The position numbers and the translations under genes are program-made. The notes below the pieces were generated by a model that was given only the letters and a program-made list of their open reading frames with translations, ran no database searches and had not been told where the DNA came from. From NCBI GenBank assembly GCA_903910585.1, contig CAIWAH010000044.1, positions 1 through 46,693 on the forward strand: a stretch of DNA of 46,693 bases, read 5' to 3'. This DNA comes from an uncultured Verrucomicrobiota bacterium. GTDB taxonomy: Bacteria > Verrucomicrobiota > Verrucomicrobiia > Limisphaerales > UBA9464. Of the stretch, positions 23,986 through 32,854 are shown piece by piece; positions within the stretch are counted from its first letter, which is position 1, and each line of letters starts with the position of its first letter.

Positions 23986-26973
23986 TCACTTCGGCAGCAC
24001 CCGGACAATCGCGGGACGCGACACCTGACCGTCATCGGCGTTGGCACGCAGGTGAAACCGTCGGGTTCCAGGCTGGGAAATGGGCGAGGCCGTGATGAAG
24101 AAGTCACGTTCCGTCTCCCCTTCGACAATCAGCAGGCCGTTGAGGCCGATGTTGTCCACGTAAAGCCCGTGCGGAAGATTTCGGCCCGATCCTTCACCTC
24201 CCAGCTCGATGCGGTCCTTGAAGTCGTGCCGCACCGCCCGCACCCGGGCCGTTATCGTCTCGCCCGGCCGGATCGTGAACTCCAGCGGCTGGCCGGACGT
24301 TTCCAGGACGTGCGCCCGGTCGTTGCCGGCGAGAATTTCCACCGTGAGTTTCGGCGGCTTGCCGGCCTGCAAATCGCCCAGCGAGCCCAGTTCATGCGTC
24401 ACTTCGCGGCCGCGGATGGTTGCGGTGGCGGTCACCTGCACCGCCTTGTCGGCGGCGTCGGCCGGCGACATGGCGTCGGACGCCGCGTGCAGCGTGGCCA
24501 GCGCGACCATCTGCCCGGCCTCAATCTCCACCGGCGTGCTGGCGGTGAAACCGGGCGGCAGGTTCGCGATCTCGATGCGGATCGGTCCGCTGAAGCCCTC
24601 GCGCCGCTTCGCCACGAAGCGCAGCTCGCGTCCGCTGCCGGGACTGACTTTCGGGTTCAGGCCCTCGACCGTGACGTTGAAGTCCGGCCGGCTCGGGCGC
24701 ACGGCGAGCGTGTAGTGGAAATTCGTCGCCCCACCGAAGCCGCGCGTGTCGGTCACACGGACGAGGTAATCGCCGGTCCGCGACGCGGTGAAGAGCAGCC
24801 GCGAATCGGCGCCAGCCTCACGGGTCGGATCGTCGTCGTTCTCGAAGTTCAGGCGGAACATCGGCAGGCCGTTTGGAACCGGCCTTGAGCCGGCCGGATG
24901 CGGCACCACGATGTAGCCCGGCTCGTTCAGCGCGTGAGTGAGCGCGGTCGTGCCGAAGAATGTGTGCCGGCGTCCCTCGCCGGGATAAACCTTGAAGCCC
25001 GAATCCGGCCCACGCGGATACAGCCACAGTCGCACGACCTCGCCGTTCGCGTAGAAGTATTCGTTCAGCTCCATCTCTCGCCAGTTCTGGAGGCGGAAGT
25101 CGTCCGGCGTGTCGGAATCCTTGCCACGGAAGGTGAACCACGAATCGCGCACGGCCTGGAGGACGACCTGTTCGACCGGCTGGCCGTCCGCAGTCAGCAC
25201 CTCGAGCCGGCTGTCGAGCGACGACTTCGCCGCCGCGGCCTGGATCGCCAGCATGAGCTCCTGTCCCGCTTCGGCATGGAAGCGGAACAGGTCGGCGTCA
25301 CCGGCGCGGCTGATGTTGCCGCTGATCTCCGCCGGAACCTGGATGGATTGGGCCTGCTTCGGTGAATCGTTCGGCTCGACCTCCGCCACGCGAACCGGCT
25401 CTGCCATCCCCGATCCGGCAGCGGCCGAAGTAAGCGGGCCCTGTTTTGGCCGAACTGACTGGAAACGCGTCACCCCGTCTCCGGCACGGCTGGCCGCGTT
25501 CAGGTCGTAAACCTTCACCGAACCATCCAACCGGGCTGCGACGAAGCGTTCTTTCCTCGGCACCAACGAAAGCGCCGAAACCAGATCAGGCTGCTGCTCG
25601 AAGGCATTCCGTTCCACCAGGTCGGGCAAACTCCACAGTTTGAGCGTGCGGTCGGCGGCGGCGGTGAGCAGCGACTTGCCGTCCGCGCTCAGCGCGAACG
25701 TGGTGATGGCGGCCTCGTGGGCGAAACGCGACTCGACGACGGGGTTGAGCGCCGGCGAGTTGGTGGAGACGAAGCGCCAGAGGTGAATCCGCTTGTCGGC
25801 GCCGGCCGCCACGATGTGCCGTCCGTCCGGCGTGAAGGCGAGCGCGTTCAGCTCCCCCTGGGGCTGGTTCAGCGTGTCGAGCCGGAGCCCGTCGCTCACC
25901 CGCCAGAGCTTCACGGTCTGGTCCGCGCTGGCCGAAGCGAGCACCGCCCCGGTCGGGTCGAACGCCAGGTCGAAGACGGCGCCGTTGTGGACCGCGATGG
26001 TGCGGAGCAGCTTGCCGTCCGCGACCTGCCAGAGCCGGATGGTGCGGTCGTAACCGGCCGTCGCGAGCAGGCTGCCGTCCGGCGAAAACTCAGCATCGAA
26101 GAGCGTGTCGCGATGTCCGGCAAACTCCCGCACCCGCGTGCCGCCACGGACTTCCCATAGCTGCGCGACGCCGTTGAGTCCGGGAATGCCGCTGGCCGTG
26201 ACCAGCAGTTTGCCATCGGGCGAGAAATGCACGGCGTTCACCTTGCCGGGAAGGCCGGTCAGGGTTTTCCGCGCGCGGCCGTTCGGCGAACGCCGCAGCT
26301 CCACCCGCCCGCCCGCGGCGACGGCCGCCTGCTTTCCGTCCGGAGAGAAGGCCAGCGTCGTGATGGGTGCGGCCTGCTGTTTGGCCGGGGCCACTTGGGG
26401 CACCACCAGCTGCTCCAGAATCGAGACGTCCCGCTTCGGTCCGGGCGCGCCCGCCGCGATCCACTCCTTGAGGCGGGCCAGCTCCGCCGCCGGAACCTTG
26501 GGTTCATCCTTGGGAGGCATCGCCGGCTTGGCGCGACCCTCGATCAGCTTGATGAGCAGCGAGGCGTCGGCGCTGCCGGGCTTGAGCGGATCACCCTTGT
26601 CGCCGCCCGCCCGCAGGCCGGCGAACGTCTCCAGCGAGAAATCGCCCTCGCGGTCGGCGTCGTTGTGGCAGCCCGCACAGTAGGTCCGGAAAATCGGAGC
26701 GATGTCGCGTTCGTAAACTGGCTCGGCGTGAGCGAAACTAGGTCGACCCGCCTGAAGCAGCATGCCGAGCGCGAGGCTCTGGATTGGAGGCTGCGCCCAA
26801 GTAGCGCAGGCTTGCAGCCTGCTGTTTCGCAGGTTTTCAACCTGCGGAGGGGGGGGCAGCCTCAGAAATTCCGCTTGCAGCCGCGCCCTGCCGGCTGCCA
26901 GCCGGCGATACAGCAGATTAAAAATCTGCGCTACGGCTCCGCGTTCAGCCTTCCGCATTTCCGTGGGCTTCAT
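23986..26973 (-). CDS. Cytochrome-like (PSCyt1) and WD40-repeat protein with PPC-like domain
   Basis: About 995 residues. After an unusual N-terminus comes a Planctomycete-type cytochrome domain (about 85-195) with YCAGCHN (heme site Cys99, Cys102, His103) and AMPPKDEP as the likely distal methionine region. Six or seven WD40 blades follow (about 205-485), with units such as LAFSPDGK and TIRLWQV. The C-terminal half contains a PPC-like pre-peptidase domain (starting near VEPNDSPKQAQ) and further beta domains. The start used is the ATG at 26973, one base after the stop of the upstream DUF1553 gene. Residues about 13-60 are encoded by a dispersed palindromic repeat (26801-26934), which pushes the hydrophobic signal region to about 66-83; an alternative start is the ATG at 26763. 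Probably periplasmic. Confidence 0.85.
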   Translation of the reverse strand: MKPTEMRKAERGAVAQIFNLLYRRLAAGRARLQAEFLRLPPPPQVENLRNSRLQACATWAQPPIQSLALGMLLQAGRPSFAHAEPVYERDIAPIFRTYCAGCHNDADREGDFSLETFAGLRAGGDKGDPLKPGSADASLLIKLIEGRAKPAMPPKDEPKVPAAELARLKEWIAAGAPGPKRDVSILEQLVVPQVAPAKQQAAPITTLAFSPDGKQAAVAAGGRVELRRSPNGRARKTLTGLPGKVNAVHFSPDGKLLVTASGIPGLNGVAQLWEVRGGTRVREFAGHRDTLFDAEFSPDGSLLATAGYDRTIRLWQVADGKLLRTIAVHNGAVFDLAFDPTGAVLASASADQTVKLWRVSDGLRLDTLNQPQGELNALAFTPDGRHIVAAGADKRIHLWRFVSTNSPALNPVVESRFAHEAAITTFALSADGKSLLTAAADRTLKLWSLPDLVERNAFEQQPDLVSALSLVPRKERFVAARLDGSVKVYDLNAASRAGDGVTRFQSVRPKQGPLTSAAAGSGMAEPVRVAEVEPNDSPKQAQSIQVPAEISGNISRAGDADLFRFHAEAGQELMLAIQAAAAKSSLDSRLEVLTADGQPVEQVVLQAVRDSWFTFRGKDSDTPDDFRLQNWREMELNEYFYANGEVVRLWLYPRGPDSGFKVYPGEGRRHTFFGTTALTHALNEPGYIVVPHPAGSRPVPNGLPMFRLNFENDDDPTREAGADSRLLFTASRTGDYLVRVTDTRGFGGATNFHYTLAVRPSRPDFNVTVEGLNPKVSPGSGRELRFVAKRREGFSGPIRIEIANLPPGFTASTPVEIEAGQMVALATLHAASDAMSPADAADKAVQVTATATIRGREVTHELGSLGDLQAGKPPKLTVEILAGNDRAHVLETSGQPLEFTIRPGETITARVRAVRHDFKDRIELGGEGSGRNLPHGLYVDNIGLNGLLIVEGETERDFFITASPISQPGTRRFHLRANADDGQVSRPAIVRVLPK
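26801..26934. repeat. Compound palindromic repeat element with terminal inverted repeats
   Basis: A 134-base element bounded by GTAGCGCAG (26801-26809) and its inverse CTGCGCTAC (26926-26934). Inside are four palindromes: CAGGCTTGCAGCCTG (26807-26821), CGCAGGTTTTCAACCTGCG (26828-26846), GCCGGCTGCCAGCCGGC (26890-26906) and GCAGATTAAAAATCTGC (26913-26929). The AGGCTTGCAGCCTGC core is close to the arms of the repeat at 37813-37908, so both seem to belong to one dispersed REP/MITE-like family. No clear target duplication is visible. It lies within the coding frame of the cytochrome/WD40 gene. Confidence 0.85.
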
Positions 26974-26974
26974 G

Positions 26975-29212
26975 TCAGTGCTGGAAGAGGAATTCGCGGC
27001 TGGTGAGGAGCGACCAGAAGAGGTCCTCGGCGACCTCGCGCTTCTGGTCCGGTGGTGCCTCCGTGAGGGCGCGGACAAACTCGGCCCGTTCTCGATCCGT
27101 CGGCGGCCGGCCTAGGCAGAGCACCCAAGCTTCGCGCACAAGCTGCTCGGGTGTCGGATTCGTCGCGAGCAACTGGGCGAGGCGGCCGTCCTTTTCGGCG
27201 AGCTGGTCGTTGATGGTGCTGCCGTTGGAGAGATGGAGCACTTGCACGAGACTGGGCTGGTTTGACCGCTCGCACTCGCAGGTGATCTCGCGCTGGTTGC
27301 GACCAAACGTCTTGAGGAAATACGACTTCACCGCCGAGTCGGACAGCTGGAGGGCGCGAACCGCGTTGGTCTGCAGGGTCGTCTTCTCTGCGGAACCGTC
27401 GCTCAGGATGATCTCGTTGAACGCCTCCGGCCGGCCGGTGATGTCCGCTAGGGCATCGTTCAACACCTCGGCGCTGAGCCGGCGCGGGAAGTGGCGGGAA
27501 TAATGCCGGCGGTCGTCGCGGTTCTCGGGCAGCACCTCGGCGGAGCGGCGGTAGGTCTGGGAGGTGAGGATCAGCCGCATCAGCGCGCGCAGATCGTAAC
27601 GCTGCTCGGCGGTGAACTTCGCGAGCGCCGCCAACAACGCCTCGTTGCTCGCGGGATTGGAGGCGCGCAGGTCGTCCACCGACTCGACGAGGCCGACGCC
27701 AAGGAAGTTCGCCCACACGCGGTTCACGACGGCGCGGGTGAAGTAGGGATTGCTGGGCGAAGTCAGCCAGTCGGCGAGCACTTCGCGGCGGTCGCGCGGA
27801 TCGTCGGTCGGAATCGGCGGGGCGTCGAGCGGCGCCGGCGGCTGCGGCTTGCCGGTGCGCGGCTGGATCAGGTCGCCGCGGGACTCGACATAAAGCGTGC
27901 GCTTGCCGTCGCCGTTGCGCGGGTCGCCACCCCAGCCCTTGGCGCGGACGCGCGCGAAAAGGTTCGCGAACTGGTAATACTGGTCGTTGGTCCACTTCTC
28001 CAGCGGGTGGTTGTGGCAGCGCGCGCAGTTGATCGAGAGCGACAGGAACGCCTGGCTGACGTTCTCGGCCATGGACTCTGGATCCTGATGAACCGCGTAG
28101 AAGTTCGACGCGCCTTCGTCCACCGATGAGCCGCGGGCGGTCACCAGCTCGCGCACCAGACGGTCCCACGGCGTGTTGTCGGCCACGCGGGCACGGATCC
28201 AGCCGTAGTAGGCGCGCACGGCGTCGGGGCGCAGCTTGGCGCCGCTGACGAGGAACACGTCGGACCACTTGTAGGTCCAGTAGTCCACAAACTCCGGCCG
28301 GGCGAAGAGCGCTTCGGCCAACCGCGCGTGCTTGTCGGCGGCGGAATCGCGGACGAACGCCTCGACCTCGGCGGGCGTGGGCAGCCGACCGATGGTATCG
28401 AGGAACGCGCGCCGCACCAACGTGGCGTCATCGGCCGGCGGCGAGGGCTTGAGGTTCAGGCGCTGCAACTGCGCCAGCACGAGGTCATCGATGAAGTTCA
28501 CCCGCGGCGCCTGCGCGAAGACCTCCGCCGGAATCGCATTGGAGAACGGCGACGTGAGCCGGGCGATGACGATCTGCGAGGAATACCACGCCGTGATCGC
28601 GCCCGCGCCGGGACCGATCACGCTGACGTTCCCGGAGCCGTCCACGCTGGCGACGGTTTCGTCGGTCGAGGTGAACTTGGCCCAGCGGGTCACATCGCGC
28701 TCGACGCCGTCGCTGAACTTCGCCCGCACCTTCAACTGGAGCGACTGCCCGTCGCGCACGGTCTGTTCGGTAGGGGAAACGGTCAGCTCCGTGAGCGTCG
28801 GATCGTCGGCCTTCGGACAGGGCGCGCCCTGGGCGATCCAGCGGGCCAAGGTGCGGTAATCGTCTGAATCGGTCTCCAGCCGCTTGCCGCCCTTGTGCTT
28901 CACCAGCGTGGTCGGCTTGGTCAGCAGCAGGCTGGCGCCGGGTTCGGACAGCTCCACCCGCCGGCCGTTCGCCTCGCGGGTGATCGCGAGATGGTCGGCC
29001 TCCGGGTTGTAGCCAAACAGCGACAGCCGGAAACCGCCCTTGCCCGCGAGCGCACCGTGGCAGCCGCCGCCGTTGCAGTTGGCCTTCGACAGGATCGGCA
29101 GCACATCGCGGCGGAAGGACACCGCCTCGGACGAGGCGGCTTCACCGGTGATCGCCATTGCCACGGACAGGCAGAGGCCCCACGCCGCAGGAATCAACGG
29201 ACGCCCGTTCAT
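26975..29212 (-). CDS. DUF1549/DUF1553 (PSD1-type) protein with Ig-like domain and CxxCH motifs
   Basis: A 745-residue exported protein with a signal peptide (MNGRPLIPAAWGLCLSVAMA). Order: a short cytochrome-like segment with CNGGGCH (Cys46, Cys51, His52), a bacterial Ig-like BIG2 domain (about 140-225, VSPTEQTVRDGQSLQL), DUF1549 (about 235-430, ending around SINCARCHNHPLEKW) and DUF1553 (about 470-740, from VLADWLTSPSNPYFTRAVVNRVWANF to LLTSREFLFQH). These domains are very frequent in Planctomycetes and Verrucomicrobia, nearly always next to a DUF1501 gene, and their biochemistry is unsettled. Its ATG overlaps the DUF1501 stop (ATGA), and its stop lies one base before the cytochrome/WD40 start, so the three are tightly coupled. 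Confidence 0.93.
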   Translation of the reverse strand: MNGRPLIPAAWGLCLSVAMAITGEAASSEAVSFRRDVLPILSKANCNGGGCHGALAGKGGFRLSLFGYNPEADHLAITREANGRRVELSEPGASLLLTKPTTLVKHKGGKRLETDSDDYRTLARWIAQGAPCPKADDPTLTELTVSPTEQTVRDGQSLQLKVRAKFSDGVERDVTRWAKFTSTDETVASVDGSGNVSVIGPGAGAITAWYSSQIVIARLTSPFSNAIPAEVFAQAPRVNFIDDLVLAQLQRLNLKPSPPADDATLVRRAFLDTIGRLPTPAEVEAFVRDSAADKHARLAEALFARPEFVDYWTYKWSDVFLVSGAKLRPDAVRAYYGWIRARVADNTPWDRLVRELVTARGSSVDEGASNFYAVHQDPESMAENVSQAFLSLSINCARCHNHPLEKWTNDQYYQFANLFARVRAKGWGGDPRNGDGKRTLYVESRGDLIQPRTGKPQPPAPLDAPPIPTDDPRDRREVLADWLTSPSNPYFTRAVVNRVWANFLGVGLVESVDDLRASNPASNEALLAALAKFTAEQRYDLRALMRLILTSQTYRRSAEVLPENRDDRRHYSRHFPRRLSAEVLNDALADITGRPEAFNEIILSDGSAEKTTLQTNAVRALQLSDSAVKSYFLKTFGRNQREITCECERSNQPSLVQVLHLSNGSTINDQLAEKDGRLAQLLATNPTPEQLVREAWVLCLGRPPTDRERAEFVRALTEAPPDQKREVAEDLFWSLLTSREFLFQH

Positions 29213-30600
29213 ACGAACAGCTCCTTGATCGGCTCCGTGCCGAGGTCGGTCAGCGGGAACGGCCTTCCACCCGGGCCCGGCAGGTGCGACGCGTGATCGA
29301 AGCCGAGGCTGTGAAAGATCGTCGCCACGAGGTCACCGGGCTTCACCGGCCGTTCCGCCGGAAAGCCGCCGATGGGATCGCTCGCGCCGACCACCCGTCC
29401 GCCCTTCACGCCGCCGCCGGCGAAGTAGGTCGTGAAGCACTGCGGCCAGTGGTCGCGACCGCCGGCCGGATTCACCTTGGGCGTGCGGCCGAACTCCGAC
29501 AGGCAGGCCACCAGCGTGTCGTCCAGCAGCCCGCGCTGGTGGAGGTCCTCGATCAGTGCGCTGTAGGCCTGGTCATACATGGGGCACACGATGTCCTTCA
29601 TGCCCTCGATGGACGTGAAGGGCTTCGAGCCGTGGATGTCCCACGTGATCTCGTCGAAGACGGTGAGGAAGGTGTTGATCGTGATGAACCGCACGCCGCT
29701 TTCCACCAGCCGGCGCGCCAGCAGGCAGCACTGGCCGAAGCGGTTCATGCCATAACGCTCGCGCACCTTGGTCGGTTCCTGGCCGAGATCGAAGGCCGCG
29801 CGGGCCTTCTCGCTGGTCATCATGCGGAAGGCGGCGTGGAAGTTGGCGTCCATCAGCCGCGCGTCCTCGCTCGCCTCGAAAGCGCTGACGGTCGAATCCA
29901 CGATGTCGCGCAGCTTGCGGCGGCGTTCGAGCCGGTGCGCGCCAATCTGGTCGGGCGGCAGCAGGTCGGGAACCTTGAAGTCCTTCTGCGACGGATCGGC
30001 CATCAGCGCGAAGGGATCGTGCGCCTTGCCGAGGAAGCCGCCCGCCTGGCCATTGGGAAGGTTGCCGCCGCCGCGCCCCATGAGCTGCGGCAGCACCACG
30101 AACGGCGGCAGGTCCGTGCGCCGGCCCATCAAGTGCGACGTCACCGCACCCGCGTGCGGGGTCTGGATGCCGCCGGTGAAGCGCCGGCCGGTCTGCATCA
30201 TCTGCCAGCCGGCGTCGTGCACCGCCGCACCGTCGTGATGGCACGAACGCACGAGCGAAAACTTGTCCGCCAGCTTCGCGTGCCGCGGCAGCAGTTCGGA
30301 CAGTTCGAAGGCGTCTGACTTTGTCCGGATCGGCTGGAACGGTCCGCGGACCTCGCTCGGCGCGTCGGGCTTCATGTCCCACAGGTCGAGGTGGCTCGGC
30401 CCGCCGAGATTGAAGATCATGATGCACGACCGTCTCTCGTTTCCGGGCTTCACCAGACCGGCCTCGCGCGCGCTCAGATACTGCGGCAGGGACAGCCCGA
30501 TGGCGGCCAGGGCGCCGACCTGAAGAAACTCGCGTCGGCTGTGGCCCGGGCCGCACAGGCGCGCGCGCTCGCGGGGGGATTCTGCGAGTAGGTCGAGCAT
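29209..30600 (-). CDS. DUF1501 Tat-exported sulfatase-like protein (first copy)
   Basis: A 463-residue protein with a Tat signal: SRREFL at 21-26 followed by a hydrophobic stretch. DUF1501 proteins are distantly related to alkaline phosphatase/sulfatases; typical pieces here are FNLGGPSHLDLWD (about 76-88), FGRTPKVNPAGGRDHWP and DPIGGFPAERPVKPGDL near the C-terminus. The start at 30600 is preferred because GGGAGGA lies 7 bases upstream, a good Shine-Dalgarno; an in-frame ATG at 30636 lacks one. It leads the operon DUF1501 > DUF1553 > cytochrome/WD40, sharing an ATGA overlap with the next gene. The substrate is unknown. Confidence 0.92.
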   Translation of the reverse strand: MLDLLAESPRERARLCGPGHSRREFLQVGALAAIGLSLPQYLSAREAGLVKPGNERRSCIMIFNLGGPSHLDLWDMKPDAPSEVRGPFQPIRTKSDAFELSELLPRHAKLADKFSLVRSCHHDGAAVHDAGWQMMQTGRRFTGGIQTPHAGAVTSHLMGRRTDLPPFVVLPQLMGRGGGNLPNGQAGGFLGKAHDPFALMADPSQKDFKVPDLLPPDQIGAHRLERRRKLRDIVDSTVSAFEASEDARLMDANFHAAFRMMTSEKARAAFDLGQEPTKVRERYGMNRFGQCCLLARRLVESGVRFITINTFLTVFDEITWDIHGSKPFTSIEGMKDIVCPMYDQAYSALIEDLHQRGLLDDTLVACLSEFGRTPKVNPAGGRDHWPQCFTTYFAGGGVKGGRVVGASDPIGGFPAERPVKPGDLVATIFHSLGFDHASHLPGPGGRPFPLTDLGTEPIKELFV

Positions 30601-30659
30601 GCGGAAATCCTCCCAAACGAGCCGCCGGGATTCCATGCCAGAATTCCGGGCGCGGCGGA

Positions 30660-31412
30660 TCAGCGGTCGGGGAGACTGCCAATGTTGGGCGGCTGCGGTC
30701 CGGCATCCTGCATCAGGTCCACCAACCCGCGATGGGTGACGAACCAGAAGATCGCCCCGGCGAGGGTGCAACCGGCGGCGGGAACCCCCAGGGCAGCCGG
30801 GCCGAAGCGGTCGTCGGCAATGACGCCGACCCAGCCGCCGACGCCAAACGCGGTGAACAGCCACGCGAGGAACCGGAGCTTCCAGAATTCGATCTGTCGG
30901 TGGCGGATCCAGTGCCCGAGCATGACACCGATGTCGGTGATCATTCCGCTGACGTGCGTGGTCCGGATCATGAGCCCGCAGTAACTGCTGGTCATCGCGT
31001 TCTGGAGCCCGCAGGCCATCGCCACCGCCGGCAGGCCGAGGCGGTGGCCGGTCATGAGCAGGCCCGTCGAGAGACTGAGCAGCGCGCCCTGGACCATGAG
31101 TGCCACCCCGTAACGGCGGCCCGGAATGAGCTTCCAGGCGCCGACCAGCACGCCGGCCACCATGGCGCCGGTGAGGAACCCGAGGATGATTCCCAACGAG
31201 GCCGTCGCATCGGCCCACTTGCCGGCGTGAAGATCAATGCCAAGACGTGACACGGCCCCCGTCATGTGGCTGACCGGGGTGTGAAAGAACCCGAGGGCGG
31301 TCGAGTTGACGAACCCGGCGGTCGCCGAGAACAGCAGGGCTCCCGGGAACAGGTGGCGGATTCGCCGGTAGGCCTGCGCCCGGTCCAGTGGCTGGGGATG
31401 CGAATAGGGCAT
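30660..31412 (-). CDS. DUF1275 (YoaK-family) integral membrane protein
   Basis: A 250-residue membrane protein with about six hydrophobic segments. Hallmarks of DUF1275 are AGFVNSTALGFFHTPVSHMTGAV near residues 32-54 and CGLQNAMTSSYCGLMIRTTHVSGMITDIG near 134-162. Function of the family is not established; members are widespread, often adjacent to unrelated genes. The start at 31412 is chosen because upstream codons (frame open to 31469) add a short segment without family similarity; there is no strong ribosome site at either. It is 59 bases upstream of the DUF1501 gene on the same strand, so co-transcription is possible but not needed. Confidence 0.88.
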   Translation of the reverse strand: MPYSHPQPLDRAQAYRRIRHLFPGALLFSATAGFVNSTALGFFHTPVSHMTGAVSRLGIDLHAGKWADATASLGIILGFLTGAMVAGVLVGAWKLIPGRRYGVALMVQGALLSLSTGLLMTGHRLGLPAVAMACGLQNAMTSSYCGLMIRTTHVSGMITDIGVMLGHWIRHRQIEFWKLRFLAWLFTAFGVGGWVGVIADDRFGPAALGVPAAGCTLAGAIFWFVTHRGLVDLMQDAGPQPPNIGSLPDR

Positions 31413-31562
31413 CGAAAGCACAGCCAGTGTGAACCTCACGGCGGCAGGGGCAAGCGGTTCACGGGCCATCGCGATGAACCGTGTAACTGGTTTGGGCGCG
31501 GGCGTGCACCGCGGACGGTCGGCCTCCCAACAGTCTCCAGACGCAGTCGGTCGGCAATCCGA

Positions 31563-32738
31563 TCAAACCGGCCTTATGCCCCGCTTGGCGAGTTCGTCGA
31601 GCGTCCAGGCGTATTCGCTGGCCAGCATGTCCACGACGCTCGGCTGCTTGAGTTCCCGCGGCAGCACTTCCCAGGTGTAGGTTTCCATCTCCAGGTGCGA
31701 GCACAGGGAGGGATGCTGTTTCACCACGTCGAGGGTGCCCCGGAGATGGTCGGCGGTGGTGCCGAAGGCGGACGTTTCCGGCGCGTGCAGCGGGATGTGG
31801 AAGTGGATGCGCCATTCCCGATCGAACTGGGGACCGTCCGCCACCGGCGTGGTCAGCGCCTCGTCCAAATCGGCATAACGGACGATTTCCCCGTCGCTGC
31901 GGCGTTCGATGACCTGATGGAAATACACGTCGTCCACAAAGGCCCGGAGCTGATCCCGCACCGCGGCGGTCGGATGAACCCGGAGCGCGTTGCTGAGGTG
32001 CAGTTTGCTGACCTTGACGCCGCGACGGCTGAGCCGGTGCAGCGCCTCGGCCGGCTGCTCGTATTGAAGCGCGAAATGGCAGGTGTCGTAATTGATGCCG
32101 AGATGTTCGCGCAGGCGCAGGTCGCCGGGGCGGTCGGCTTCCAGCTGCTCGAAAAGCGTGAGGAACTCCGCGGTGTTCTCCACGGTGCCGAAAGGTTCCG
32201 GTTCCAGGCCGAGATGGAACTTCTTCCCGGTCCGGCGGGTGAGCTGTTCCTGGTGGTCCACGCAGCGCCAGAGGTGTTCGCGGGCCGTGCGGAGACCGCG
32301 TTCACCCAGCCGGAACTGCTTGAAGCTGACGGGCACGGTGCTGACGGATGCCTCGACTCCGGGCGGCGTGAGTTCGGCGAGGAGGTCGAACAGCCGGTTC
32401 GTATAGGCGAGCCGGTCCGGCGAACTCCAGTCCGGCTGGGACACCTTTTCCTTAACCCGCGTGCCGTGAAAGTCGCCGTAGGGAAAGCCGTTCACCGTGA
32501 AGACGTAGCAGTTGTGCCGCTGGAGCCAGGCCTGAAAGTTCCGGAGCGTGGCGGGCTCCGCGAGTTGCCGTGAGGCGAGGTCACTCAAACGCAGACCAAT
32601 GGCATAGGGACGGTCCGGGGCCACCCGCCGCCGGACGGCGAGCGTGTGCTTCTCCAGGCTCGCGAGCGTTTCCGGCCAGTCGCCGCCGCGATGGACGTTG
32701 GTGCAGTAGGCCAGATGCAGACCGTGGGTGAGCTTCAC
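31563..32738 (-). CDS. eboE: EboE-like xylose isomerase-type TIM-barrel protein
   Basis: A 391-residue, probably cytoplasmic protein. Its N-terminus (MKLTHGLHLAYCTNVHRGGDW), RPYAIGLRLSDLA near 43, and FTVNGFPYGDFHGTRVKEKV near 80-99 match the EboE family. The TIM-barrel metal-ligand pieces LGLEPEPFGTVEN (about 175-187), INYDTCHFALQYE (about 215-227) and the late IHFHIPLHAP resemble xylose isomerase-like enzymes. EboE belongs to the eboABCDEF cluster, linked in cyanobacteria to moving a scytonemin precursor to the periplasm and found in other phyla with unknown cargo. No other ebo gene is adjacent; the UbiA gene at 5994-6857 is the only candidate partner in the window. Confidence 0.82.
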   Translation of the reverse strand: MKLTHGLHLAYCTNVHRGGDWPETLASLEKHTLAVRRRVAPDRPYAIGLRLSDLASRQLAEPATLRNFQAWLQRHNCYVFTVNGFPYGDFHGTRVKEKVSQPDWSSPDRLAYTNRLFDLLAELTPPGVEASVSTVPVSFKQFRLGERGLRTAREHLWRCVDHQEQLTRRTGKKFHLGLEPEPFGTVENTAEFLTLFEQLEADRPGDLRLREHLGINYDTCHFALQYEQPAEALHRLSRRGVKVSKLHLSNALRVHPTAAVRDQLRAFVDDVYFHQVIERRSDGEIVRYADLDEALTTPVADGPQFDREWRIHFHIPLHAPETSAFGTTADHLRGTLDVVKQHPSLCSHLEMETYTWEVLPRELKQPSVVDMLASEYAWTLDELAKRGIRPV

Positions 32739-32854
32739 GGGGTGATCCTAGCAGCGGGCGGCCGGGGACTCCAATCGCGGAACCAAGCGACGGCCGTGCG
32801 GCTTGTGCGGAACGTCGCCTTGCGAAGTCGAACCCTTCCCCGGTAGCGTCCGGG

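Noticed and set aside
29158..30318. Long + strand frame over the DUF1501 gene
   Set aside because: The opposite strand has the Tat signal, Shine-Dalgarno and DUF1501 motifs.
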